Below are positions 1 to 8,304 of a stretch of 64,000 nt of DNA, piece by piece. Positions within the stretch are counted from its first letter, which is position 1. Every line of letters starts with the position of its first letter. Under the pieces are notes generated by a model. That model saw nothing but the letters and a program-made list of their open reading frames with translations, searched no databases and was not told the origin of the DNA. Position numbers and translations under genes: made by a program. The stretch comes from Thalassotalea litorea (GTDB taxonomy: Bacteria > Pseudomonadota > Gammaproteobacteria > Enterobacterales > Alteromonadaceae): NCBI RefSeq assembly GCF_005843925.1, contig NZ_VCBC01000004.1:1-64000 (forward strand), in the 5' to 3' direction.

Positions 1-71
1 TCAGAAGTGAAACGCAATTGCGCCGATGGTAGTGTGGGAGTTCCCATGTGAGAGTAGGTCATCGCTAGGCT
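1..71 (+). rRNA. rrf: 5S ribosomal RNA, 3' end (partial)
   Basis: The window opens inside a 5S rRNA. The stretch with GATGGTAGTGTGGGAGTT, then CCCATGTGAGAGTAGG, is the conserved 3' half (loop E and helix IV region). It ends near GCTAGGCT and is followed directly by a strong terminator. The 16S, 23S and 5' part of 5S must lie left of the window. The exact 3' end is estimated to within a few bases. Confidence 0.93.
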
Positions 72-82
72 TCCATTCCAAG

Positions 83-113
83 AAAGCCCTTAGTTAACGC
101 TAAGGGCTTTTTT
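83..113 (+). terminator. rRNA operon terminator
   Basis: A perfect 9-bp stem (agcccttag at 85-93 with ctaagggct at 100-108) and a 6-nt loop are followed by a run of six T. It sits 12 bases after the end of 5S, as expected for an intrinsic terminator of the rRNA operon. Confidence 0.9.
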
Positions 114-129
114 ACATTTCAGCCTAGCT

Positions 130-198
130 CGACCTACCGTAGGTCGCCGACATACAACGTTCATCCATGAACCTGTCGGCATTAGTACGTCCTTGTAC
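130..198. repeat. Palindromic element between two 5S tails
   Basis: Three consecutive dyads are visible. The first is a 17-base palindrome, cgacctac/gtaggtcg (130-146). The second is a nested hairpin, ccgaca/tgtcgg (147-152 and 174-179) enclosing gttcat/atgaac (159-172). The third is gtac...gtac (185-198). No ORF is credible here. This looks like a dispersed palindromic repeat lying between the true 5S terminator and a partial copy of the 5S tail. That it occurs elsewhere in the genome is an inference. Confidence 0.5.
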
Positions 199-201
199 AG
201 A

Positions 202-252
202 ATCGCTAGGCTTCCAATTTAAGAAAAGCCCGCTCATTTGAGCGGGCTTTTT
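202..252 (+). pseudogene. Duplicated 5S 3' tail plus second terminator
   Basis: Bases 202-216 repeat the last 15 bases of the 5S region (61-75) exactly. Both copies then run into AAGAAA and a GC-rich terminator stem; here agcccgctc/gagcgggct (227-248) with a T run. The rest of a 5S gene is absent. This is a remnant of a second 5S copy or a recombination scar. Confidence 0.6.
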
Positions 253-314
253 GCGTTTGAGGGAAGCTAGCGCAGATGGAGAAAATACTCCCTGCAGCAA
301 ATCATTAACCAGTA

Positions 315-512
315 CCGTCATTCCCAGACACTACTGGGGATCTAAAGCAAAGCAGATCCCCACTTTCGTGAGGATGACGGAACAAAGTGCAAGCTAAAGC
401 TCTAAAGGTGACAAACACAGCTAAAAACGCTGTGTTAGGGTGACAGCCGCAGCAAACAAGCCTGCTTCTGGTGACAAATCGAACTAAAGTTCTCTTAGGG
501 TGACTACCCTTG
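315..512. repeat. 199-bp tandem repeat, unit 1
   Basis: The unit starts with a 66-bp palindromic element (ccgtcattcc...ggatgacgg, with an inner stem tggggatct/agatcccca). Four short hairpins follow, each ending in GGTGAC: agct/agct, acacagc/gctgtgt, gcag/ctgc and gaact/agttc. The next unit differs from it at about four positions, so the duplication is recent or is kept uniform by conversion. The reading frames across it come from the repeat and have no start or codon signal worth annotating. Confidence 0.85.
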
Positions 513-711
513 CCGTCATTCCCAGACACTACTGGGAATCTAAAGCAAAAGCAGATCCCCACTTTCGTGAGGATGACGGAACAAAGTGCGAGCTAAAGCT
601 CTAAAGGTGACAAACACAGCTAAAAACGCTGTGTTAGGGGGACAGCCGCAGCAAACAAGCCTGCTTCTGGTGACAAATCGAACTAAAGTTCTCTTAGGGT
701 GACTACCCTTG
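513..711. repeat. 199-bp tandem repeat, unit 2
   Basis: Near-identical copy of 315-512. Visible differences are one G-to-A in the palindromic head, one extra A in its loop, one A-to-G before the first small hairpin, and one T-to-G in a GGTGAC box (now gggggac). Confidence 0.85.
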
Positions 712-778
712 CCGTCATTCCCAGACACTACTGGGGATCTAAAGCAAAAGCAGATCCCCACTTTCGTGAGGATGACGG
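712..778. repeat. Third copy of the palindromic head only
   Basis: The 67-bp head (ccgtcattcc to ggatgacgg) is repeated a third time, but the four-hairpin tail is missing. The array therefore reads head-tail-head-tail-head. That arrangement suggests that recombination between heads can add or remove tails. Confidence 0.8.
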
Positions 779-795
779 AGTTGAGTGTGAAGATG

Positions 796-891
796 ACGCA
801 GTCGTCACCTAAAAACCTGTCGGAACTAAGGTTTTATCCACCTACGCAGTCGTCACCTAAAAACCTGCCGAGACTAAGGTTTTATCCACCC
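796..891. repeat. Two 48-bp direct repeats, inverted hairpin-GGTGAC units
   Basis: Two 48-bp units (796-843 and 844-891) differ at only a few positions. Each holds gtcacct, then the stem aaaacct/aggtttt. Read on the minus strand this is a hairpin followed by taggtgac. That is the same design as the small hairpins in the tandem units to the left, in the opposite orientation. Confidence 0.75.
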
Positions 892-936
892 GCGAAGCCT
901 CCACCCTCGAATCATTTGTCAGAATGGTTACTGTAC

Positions 937-1845
937 TTATAACACCGCGGACTCGCGTGGATCGCCGCTAAGTTCAATACTTGGCAGCTTAATGCCATGC
1001 AATTCAAATTGCTCTTTGACTCTCAAGGTAATATCGGTTTGTAGGTTTTTTTCATAGCGGGTATCGAGTACGTAGAGCTTGAGAACTAACTGATATACAA
1101 CAAAATTGTGATTTAAAACCTGAGAAATATTAACGACTATCGGCTTGTTTAGATAAACAAATTTACTTAATGCTGCGTTTTCCCTAATGATTCTTTCTGC
1201 TTTAATAAGGTCCTGATAAGGGTCGACAAAAAACTCTATCTGAATTTGCATGTCCAGTTCACCGTAATTACCAGAGGCGGTGATATCACTAAGGAACACG
1301 TTATTTGGAATGGTTACGACATCGTCGTTTAGGGTTTGCAGTTTTACGGAACGCAAACCGATATTGATGACATCACCATATTCTCCGCCAAACCTTACTC
1401 GGTCACCAACCTGAAAGGGGCGGTCAAACATAATGGTAATGCCGGCAACAATCGATGCTGCCAGATCTTTCATCGCAAAGCCGATGGCTACAGCGAGCGT
1501 ACCGCCCATAATTGCCAGCAGCTCTTTACTAATGTCGAAACTCAGTAATATGACTGTGGCGAAGGTGGCAAAGTAGATAATAAATTGAACAAATAGCAGA
1601 ACTTTTTGAAACAGTAAGCGCCGTTCAGCAAATACGTCTGTTAACTCTGTAACAATTTTTTTGATTACATTGAGTAAAATCCAAACGACGATAATAATAA
1701 TCAATGAAAAGAAAAGGCCTGCGGGTCGGATGACATCTGCGAGGGTCGTAATAACCTGAAGTTCTTGAGAAGCCTCTTCACTGTAAGCTGGATTGGCAAT
1801 TAACAAAATCATTAACGTACTAAGTAATCTATGAATATTCTGCAT
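937..1845 (-). CDS. MscS family mechanosensitive ion channel
   Basis: 302 residues. A signal-like segment (1-22) is followed by membrane segments near 43-63 and 83-102. The glycine/alanine-rich pore helix lies at about 113-140 (GGTLAVAIGFAMKDLAASIV), followed by DRPFQVGD, the start of the MscS beta domain. MscS channels are homoheptamers of the inner membrane that open under membrane tension; a few relatives are gated by ligands. The gene starts only 6 bases after the stop of the ATPase gene upstream, so the two are very likely co-transcribed. The family call is firm. What gates this member is unknown, and the ATPase partner makes pure tension gating less certain. Confidence 0.9.
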   Translation of the reverse strand: MQNIHRLLSTLMILLIANPAYSEEASQELQVITTLADVIRPAGLFFSLIIIIVVWILLNVIKKIVTELTDVFAERRLLFQKVLLFVQFIIYFATFATVILLSFDISKELLAIMGGTLAVAIGFAMKDLAASIVAGITIMFDRPFQVGDRVRFGGEYGDVINIGLRSVKLQTLNDDVVTIPNNVFLSDITASGNYGELDMQIQIEFFVDPYQDLIKAERIIRENAALSKFVYLNKPIVVNISQVLNHNFVVYQLVLKLYVLDTRYEKNLQTDITLRVKEQFELHGIKLPSIELSGDPRESAVL

Positions 1846-1851
1846 GGACTT

Positions 1852-4356
1852 CTACCGAATTAATAAATTTTGACGTGACAGATATCGTGATACGGAACGA
1901 TACCAAAGCCAGCTTATTGAGTACTTATTGTCATGAAAACCAATCATCCCATTCGCCTGACATCTCGCTAATGCGCTTTTTAGTGCAAAGTTGCGATAAC
2001 CGAGGTTGCCCTTAATCTCCTTCAATGAGATTGCCCCGAACTGGCAAATGACCCTTAATAATAATAAGGTAGTGATTTCGTATCCCTCCATCAACGTTGT
2101 ATCCGGATAATCCGGTAATCTAACGATAATTTTGTCTTTATCCTGCGCTAAAGAATCCGACAGTAACCGACAACTAATCGCTGGATTCCCATCGGCATAG
2201 CCCCAAATGACTCGGTATACGCCACTCTTTTTCTGATTTTCGGGTTCCTCACCTTCATTGTCTGCGAGTTGCCGAGGAATGATTAACTGCGAAAAATCTG
2301 GGACAACTTTATTCTGAGCTGTTCGTTGATCAAGTAATGTTTCAATTTCACTTTGTTTCCATGGGCTCAATTTAATGGCAGTTGTGTTATGTTCTGGCTC
2401 TAGTCCCAATGCTTTGACGAGAGGCCAGGAACTACTGTTGAAGGTAAGTACGCATAAACATTGTCCCGACAGGTTATTGACCCATGAGCATAGTCTTCGA
2501 ATTTGTTTTTGCCCGTTTGCCCTGGGAGATAGTAGCAAATGACAATTGTCGATCAGGATAAGGCGAATGTCTCTTTCGATTATGGCGTTTCGAACGTGTT
2601 TCATCATTGATTGGTTAATGGGTACATCAAGCTGCTGAGCAAGGTCGCAAAGGAGATTTTTAAAGCTGGGTTTGCAGTTTAGCTGCAAATGATTCGGGGT
2701 GATTTTGCTTAAAGAATTCAGAAAGAATGTTTTTCCAATGCCTCTTTCCCCGACTACGGAGACATGACTCAAGTCGCCGCTATCCATCATCCTTTTCACA
2801 AGTTCTATATGTTTGGCATGGACACTTTTAATTTCATCGCCATCTCCGGATATCAGTTTTTCCTTTAATGACTCGGCTATATCAGGCAAATGACTGTGTT
2901 TATCGATCCCTTCCTGATTATCGCTGATGAATTTTTTCCGGTATATTTCCGTTGTAAATCGCCGACCGGTTTCGGCTTTGGATATTATCTGTAAAAAGAT
3001 ATGTATGGTGCCCATGTATATTGAGTAGAGCACACAAATATTGGCGCTGATGAAGCCCTTTAAACCGGTTTGATTGCTATGTACGCGTTTTATCCATTCA
3101 GGCGCATCCCTCTCCTGTCCTACAACCTGGAACGCATCCTTTCGCCATTTGCTAATTAAATATAGATATACAGGAATAAAGAGCAGCAGAAACAGCCTTG
3201 AAAGCCATGCGAAGATGGTCACCTCACCGATATAAAGACTCAATAAAGAGTCCATCATCATAAATAGGCCAAACCACCAGATTAACAATTTAATCGAGCG
3301 GGATTGCGGCTTACTAATGCCTTTCAATAACCCTTGTTTTCCCCGTTCGATCATTTTCTCTAAGAGTTTGAAAATGAATATGGTGATACACGCCCAAAAC
3401 GCAACGGTAGATATGGTTGCTTTTGAGATAGGGATTTGCAGTACGTCTAAAAAGGCCAAAATAATGTTAATAAAAATTAGCCATTCTAAAGGGCTGCGAG
3501 TTTTATCGACATACCAGATAAAGCGCGCATATTTACGCTTGATACTGCTAACCGGCTTTTTATCTAGAATGCGTTTTCGCCAATTGGGAAAGCCATCCTT
3601 AGACCATGAACGCCACATGTAAAAAACAAATATCGCCAGAAGCATTTTTAAAATCGTAGTAATTATGCCTAAAGGAGCCAGTTCAAATCGCTTGGGTATT
3701 TCCTTAAAGCGGTCGTAAGTTGCTTTGGCGATAATTATCAGTTCCAGCTTTATATAACTGGCTTCTAGTTTGGCTTCCTTAATACCATCGAGTTTGGTGC
3801 TGGTGTGTAGCGCGACAAATTCTGGCGGGGCTTCATTGAATATTTTTTCGCGAAGATAAAATAGGTTTTTTACTTCAATCGCTTGAGCGAATAAATGCTG
3901 AAAGTACTCGTCGTTGTTTATTTGCGCAAACAGGCTCAAATCTGTTTTTTCTGAGAGTAAATCTTTTTCAAATAGTGCGACTTTTTCTTCAATAACGGGT
4001 CTTAGTCGAAAATAAAACTCCTTATAGTCATTGGGACTTCGGGTTAAATTGTCTATTTTATCTTTCAGTTCGGCAAATTCTGTTTCAAATTGCTCCAGTT
4101 GGCCTTGCGGATTATCCTCGACATTAGCGACACTATCAGGTTCTGGTAAAATGCTGTCAGGTTTTTGTACTTGATCTTCCGCTTCCTGTTGTTGGGAAAC
4201 TGGCGGTTCCTGACTTTCCTGTTCAACATATACATCATTATAGAGAGCATCAGGTATGGGCGGGGCGGCACTGACACAAGGGGAAAGGAAGGTTACTAAT
4301 AACAGCGCCATGCTAATGGCAACAAAGACAGTTTTATTGTGCGGTTGACCTTGCAT
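1852..4356 (-). CDS. Membrane-anchored P-loop ATPase with C-terminal winged helix, partner of MscS channel
   Basis: 834 residues. The order along the protein is: hydrophobic signal segment (about 10-30); a Gln/Glu/Pro-rich linker (40-85); a helical, probably periplasmic domain (85-220); about six membrane segments (near 228-248, 289-309, 314-333, 355-378, 381-402, 433-458); then a cytoplasmic NTPase with Walker A GERGIGKT (about 536-543) and Walker B RLILIDN (about 598-604). Near the end, a stretch around SLKEIKGNLGYRNFALKSAL looks like a winged helix, as in ORC/STAND-type ATPases. I do not recognise a named family. It could use NTP to sense something and control the channel encoded 6 bases downstream, but that is inference. 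The N-terminal half resembles in layout the extra periplasmic and membrane part of large MscK-type channels. Confidence 0.75.
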   Translation of the reverse strand: MQGQPHNKTVFVAISMALLLVTFLSPCVSAAPPIPDALYNDVYVEQESQEPPVSQQQEAEDQVQKPDSILPEPDSVANVEDNPQGQLEQFETEFAELKDKIDNLTRSPNDYKEFYFRLRPVIEEKVALFEKDLLSEKTDLSLFAQINNDEYFQHLFAQAIEVKNLFYLREKIFNEAPPEFVALHTSTKLDGIKEAKLEASYIKLELIIIAKATYDRFKEIPKRFELAPLGIITTILKMLLAIFVFYMWRSWSKDGFPNWRKRILDKKPVSSIKRKYARFIWYVDKTRSPLEWLIFINIILAFLDVLQIPISKATISTVAFWACITIFIFKLLEKMIERGKQGLLKGISKPQSRSIKLLIWWFGLFMMMDSLLSLYIGEVTIFAWLSRLFLLLFIPVYLYLISKWRKDAFQVVGQERDAPEWIKRVHSNQTGLKGFISANICVLYSIYMGTIHIFLQIISKAETGRRFTTEIYRKKFISDNQEGIDKHSHLPDIAESLKEKLISGDGDEIKSVHAKHIELVKRMMDSGDLSHVSVVGERGIGKTFFLNSLSKITPNHLQLNCKPSFKNLLCDLAQQLDVPINQSMMKHVRNAIIERDIRLILIDNCHLLLSPRANGQKQIRRLCSWVNNLSGQCLCVLTFNSSSWPLVKALGLEPEHNTTAIKLSPWKQSEIETLLDQRTAQNKVVPDFSQLIIPRQLADNEGEEPENQKKSGVYRVIWGYADGNPAISCRLLSDSLAQDKDKIIVRLPDYPDTTLMEGYEITTLLLLRVICQFGAISLKEIKGNLGYRNFALKSALARCQANGMIGFHDNKYSISWLWYRSVSRYLSRQNLLIR

Positions 4357-4481
4357 CTCAAAAAACCTTAACCAGTTGACATCATTAAAATAAAAAGTCT
4401 TATACGGTGATGAATTGACAATCTATTAGTATGGTTCAGGCTGACGTTTTTGCGAGAAAGAATGTAAATACAAGGCGAAAA

Positions 4482-4503
4482 AAAACCGGCGATTGCCGGT
4501 TTT
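4482..4503 (-). terminator. fbp terminator
   Basis: Stem aaaaccggc/gccggtttt with a GATT loop. On the minus strand it ends in a run of T (the A run at 4478-4485), 19 bases after the fbp stop codon. Confidence 0.85.
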
Positions 4504-4522
4504 AAAGCGTTTCTAAATTAGG

Positions 4523-5497
4523 TTACTTGTTGGCGTAATAACTTAAGCATTGCTCAACTTCATGTTGAGAACCTAAAATAACCTCGACCCGTTGATGGAT
4601 GTCATCGGGTTCAATGTCCATAATTCGGCCTTGGCTGGTGACACTTAATCCGCCGGCCTGTTCAATTAGAAAGCTCATTGGGTTCGCTTCATACATTAAC
4701 CGCAATTTATTGGGTTGAGCCGGACTTTTGGTGTCTGTTGGATACGTAAAAAAGCCACCGCGGGTTAGCACACGATGCACATCACCAACCATAGCACCGT
4801 TCCAGCGCATATTGAAATTTCGCTGTCTCGGGCCATCTGAACCGGCAACTAAATCATTAATATAGGCAGCCATCGGGGCTAGCCAAAATCGTTGATTCGA
4901 CATATTAACGGCAAACTCAGAGGTGTCTTTTGGTACTTGCACATTTCGTTCCGTCAGCATGTAACTGCCGTGTGTTTTATCCAGGGTATAAAAATGCGTT
5001 CCTGCACCCGTGGTCATGGCGAGTGTCGTACTTGGCCCGTAAAGCACATAGCCGGCGCAAACTTGTTGATGTCCAGGTTGCTTGAAAATATCTGGGTCAT
5101 TTGCGGCCATACCTTCTGGAGCTTCCATAATCGAAAAAATGGTACCAATCAGAGAATTGATTTCAATGTTCGAGCTACCATCGAGAGGATCAAAGGAAAC
5201 GATATATTTACCTTTTTCCTGTCCTGCAACGGACGTATCTTCTTCTTCAGAGGAAATGGCTTTTACAAAACCGGATTCAAGCAAGATATCTTTAAGTAAT
5301 TGGTTTGCCACAACGTCCAATTGCTTTTGCACTTCGCCTTGAATATTTTCATCCAAAGTCGAGCCCATCACTTCGCTTAAATGACCTTGGCCAACACGGA
5401 AAGAAATTTCTTTGGTTGCCGCTAGAATCGTTTTGATTAAGGAGATTAAATCAAGAGGAACATTATCTTGACGTAGAGCTGGAGCGAGACGTTGCAT
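4523..5497 (-). CDS. fbp: Class I fructose-1,6-bisphosphatase
   Basis: 324 residues, close to the 332 of the E. coli enzyme. It hydrolyses fructose-1,6-bisphosphate to fructose-6-phosphate, the committed step of gluconeogenesis, in the cytoplasm. Diagnostic features are the metal-binding SSEEED, the catalytic [12 protein letters not shown] and a C-terminal Glu-rich metal site near LIEQAGG. It ends in its own terminator. In many gammaproteobacteria fbp stands divergent from mpl; here a protease gene lies between them. Confidence 0.96.
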   Translation of the reverse strand: MQRLAPALRQDNVPLDLISLIKTILAATKEISFRVGQGHLSEVMGSTLDENIQGEVQKQLDVVANQLLKDILLESGFVKAISSEEEDTSVAGQEKGKYIVSFDPLDGSSNIEINSLIGTIFSIMEAPEGMAANDPDIFKQPGHQQVCAGYVLYGPSTTLAMTTGAGTHFYTLDKTHGSYMLTERNVQVPKDTSEFAVNMSNQRFWLAPMAAYINDLVAGSDGPRQRNFNMRWNGAMVGDVHRVLTRGGFFTYPTDTKSPAQPNKLRLMYEANPMSFLIEQAGGLSVTSQGRIMDIEPDDIHQRVEVILGSQHEVEQCLSYYANK

Positions 5498-5695
5498 AAT
5501 TTTGCCTAGTTTTTATGGTTATCTTGTAAGGGAGTGTTTATTGTACAAAAGTTCATTGCAAATCACTATTCGTAATTGGACTAATTTAGTCCATGGCAAA
5601 ACTTACATGGGGATTCAAAATCAATGGTTTTAAGTTCGCTGTGAGTCAAGATTTAGGTTATATTGGACACGAAATAACAATTCTAAAGGTCGACG

Positions 5696-8107
5696 ATGCG
5701 CTTCTATAAATACCTTACATTTCTTATGCTTGCGTTTAGCTTGCAAGTCCATGCTCAATCTTTAAGCGAATTTGCGAAAGATAAGCAATTGTTCACTGGC
5801 TTTATTCCGTTTTATCTCGATGAAAGTTCAGGCAAAGTTTACTTGCAGATCAGTGAATTTGACCAGCCATTTCTGTTTCAAAGCAGTCTGCCCCATGGTA
5901 TAGGCTCGAATGACATCGGGCTGGATCGCGGTCAGCTAGGCGATACACGTTTGGTTCAGTTTGAAAAACGCGGTGACAAAGTGTTGCTACGCCAACTGAA
6001 TACGTATTATCGCGCAGACAGTGATAACGTAATGGAACGTCAGGCGGTTAATGAGGCTTTTGCGAGCTCTATTATTCAAGGGTTTAGCATTGTCGAATCG
6101 GATAAAAATCGAGTGATTATCGATTACACAGATTTTTTAATGTCAGATATTCACGGATTGGCCGATAGCTTAAAACGTCGAAAACAAGGCAGTTTTGCTG
6201 TTGATAAAAGCCGCAGCGCTGTGTATCAGGAACGTAGTAAAGCGTTTGTCGATAATACCGAGCTGGAAGCCATAGTCACATTTAAAGGGCAGGGCACTGG
6301 GGCTTATTTAAAATCGGTGACACCCGATGCCAATGCCGTGTCGGTTAACTTGCATCATTCAATGATCCGATTGCCAGACAATAATTACCAAACCAGAACG
6401 TTTCATCCATTCTCTGGAATGTGGTCGGTCGAATACGCCGATTACGCTAGTGCAATCGAAGACAATTTAGTGAAACGTTTGATCCCTCGCCATCGATTGG
6501 AAAAGAAAAATCCAGAAGCAAAACGCAGCGAAGCGGTTGAGCCGATTATCTATTATCTCGATCCTGGTGTACCAGAACCGGTTAAGAGTGCGCTAATCGA
6601 AGGCGCGCTATGGTGGAATGACGCATACGAAGCATTAGGATTCATCGATGCCTTTCAGGTGAAAATGTTGCCTGCAGATGCCGACCCTATGGATGTCAGA
6701 TATAACGTGATTCAATGGGTTCATCGTGCTACTCGAGGCTGGTCTTATGGTGCGTCAGTGATTGACCCTCGCACCGGTGAAATTTTAAAAGGGCACGTGA
6801 CCTTGGGATCTTTGCGCGTTAGACAGGACTACCTGATTGCATTAGGTCTTACATCGCCATTTGATGGCAAACAGCAAGCGGATACTTCACCGATGAAAGA
6901 GATGGCATTAGCACGTATTCGCCAGCTATCTGCCCATGAAGTGGGGCATACGCTCGGTATCGCCCATAATTTTTCTGCCAGTGTCAATAATCGAGCTTCG
7001 GTTATGGATTACCCACACCCGTACATTCAACTCGATGAAAATGGCAATGTCGATTTGTCTGAAGCCTATGACGTAGGTGTTGGTGCCTGGGATAAACACG
7101 TTATCGCCTATGCTTATGGTATTTTCAAAAATGAGCAAAAATCGTTGACAGATCTCATTCGTTCAGCGAAAGCTAAGGGCCTGAAATATATGTCAGATCC
7201 CGATGCAAGGCCAAGATCTGGTGCGGATGCTCATGGACACCTTTGGGATAACGGTGCCGATCCTATCGAGGAATTAGCTCGCGTAAATAAAGTTCGTAAT
7301 AAGGCTTTGGAGAGATTTGGCGCAGATACGATCCCAGCCGGTACGCCTTTTTCAGAGTTAGAAAATGCATTGGTGCCGATATACAATTTCCACCGTTATC
7401 AGGTGGAAGCTGCGGTAAAACTTATTGCTGGCCTGGATTATCAATACGCCATTAAAGGGGAAGACAATTCACCGGTTAAACTCGTCGACGCAAGCAAACA
7501 GAAACAAGCAATTCACGCATTGTTATTGACCTTAGACAGTCAATTTTTGACACTGCCTGAGTCAATTTTATCGCTGATCCCGCCGAAAGCCTACGGTTAC
7601 TATCGAGATCGCGAAAGCTTTCCGAGTAAAACGGGTCTTGCATTCGATCCGGTTTCGGCTGCTCAGGCGAGTGCTAAACATACCATTAGTTTGATGCTAG
7701 AACCGCAGCGACTTGCGCGTCTGCAACAACACCATGCCCGCAATAATGCGATTCCAGCGGTATCGGATCTATTGAATCAGTTGACGACAAAGACAATCAA
7801 GTCTGGCCCTGCCTCGGGAATGGAATTTGTTGTTCAGCAACGAGTTAATCAGCAAACCTTGGATAACTTATTCAGCCTTTACCATGACGCAGAACTGGTC
7901 GCAGAAGTTCGTGCCGATGTACATCAACATCTGGTAGAGCTTCAGGAGTGGCTAAATATCAATGCCAACCGTGTTGGTAATGACAAATTAGCCAGCCAGT
8001 ATCACTTGCTTGCAGGTCAGATCGCGTATAGTCTGCAGCAAGGTAAGGTGATAAGCCCAGAGGCAAAAGTAAAATTGCCACCGGGATCGCCAATCGGAAA
8101 TAATTAA
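5696..8107 (+). CDS. Secreted zinc metalloprotease, metzincin-like (DUF5117/DUF4953 type)
   Basis: 803 residues with a signal peptide (about 1-20, cleavage after VHA). The zinc site is HEVGHTLGIAH, giving ligands H414, H418 and H424 and catalytic E415. The SVMDYPHP that follows matches the Met-turn of metzincins. The layout fits the large 'zinc-dependent metalloprotease' group common in Alteromonadales and Bacteroidetes. The start has AAAGG 7 bases upstream. It probably acts in the periplasm or outside the cell on proteins or peptides; the substrate is unknown. It is flanked by fbp (divergent) and mpl (same strand, about 200 bases on), and I see no functional link to either. Confidence 0.85.
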   Translation: MRFYKYLTFLMLAFSLQVHAQSLSEFAKDKQLFTGFIPFYLDESSGKVYLQISEFDQPFLFQSSLPHGIGSNDIGLDRGQLGDTRLVQFEKRGDKVLLRQLNTYYRADSDNVMERQAVNEAFASSIIQGFSIVESDKNRVIIDYTDFLMSDIHGLADSLKRRKQGSFAVDKSRSAVYQERSKAFVDNTELEAIVTFKGQGTGAYLKSVTPDANAVSVNLHHSMIRLPDNNYQTRTFHPFSGMWSVEYADYASAIEDNLVKRLIPRHRLEKKNPEAKRSEAVEPIIYYLDPGVPEPVKSALIEGALWWNDAYEALGFIDAFQVKMLPADADPMDVRYNVIQWVHRATRGWSYGASVIDPRTGEILKGHVTLGSLRVRQDYLIALGLTSPFDGKQQADTSPMKEMALARIRQLSAHEVGHTLGIAHNFSASVNNRASVMDYPHPYIQLDENGNVDLSEAYDVGVGAWDKHVIAYAYGIFKNEQKSLTDLIRSAKAKGLKYMSDPDARPRSGADAHGHLWDNGADPIEELARVNKVRNKALERFGADTIPAGTPFSELENALVPIYNFHRYQVEAAVKLIAGLDYQYAIKGEDNSPVKLVDASKQKQAIHALLLTLDSQFLTLPESILSLIPPKAYGYYRDRESFPSKTGLAFDPVSAAQASAKHTISLMLEPQRLARLQQHHARNNAIPAVSDLLNQLTTKTIKSGPASGMEFVVQQRVNQQTLDNLFSLYHDAELVAEVRADVHQHLVELQEWLNINANRVGNDKLASQYHLLAGQIAYSLQQGKVISPEAKVKLPPGSPIGNN

Positions 8108-8133
8108 TCGCAATTACGACAGGTTCATGCTCG

Positions 8134-8162
8134 ATTCTAAATGCTTTAAGGGCATTTAGAAT
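8134..8162. other. Perfect 11-bp stem-loop after the protease gene
   Basis: attctaaatgc (8134-8144) pairs with gcatttagaat (8152-8162) around a 7-base loop. No T run follows, so it is not a classic terminator. It may stabilise the mRNA 3' end or act with Rho. Confidence 0.5.
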
Positions 8163-8304
8163 GTGCGAGATTTGCAGATAGATTTCTCATTTTCTCTCAC
8201 GACAGATCGAATCCATGCAGTGTATTAGGGTGTCCTAAATATACGATGTTAAAGTTCGCTCGATCAGCATCTTCTGTCGCAATTTGTATAAAGGCGTCGC
8301 GTTA

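Noticed and set aside
202-252. Complete second 5S rRNA gene
   Set aside because: Only the final 15 bases plus a terminator are present; the bases before them are a palindromic element, not 5S.
384-711. CRISPR array
   Set aside because: The hairpin units differ in sequence and length, spacers are absent, and whole 199-bp blocks are duplicated. No cas gene is near.
305-942. Reading frames of 73-85 residues on both strands across the repeat block
   Set aside because: They repeat with the DNA units, translate hairpins, show no ribosome sites and match no family. They are by-products of the repeat.
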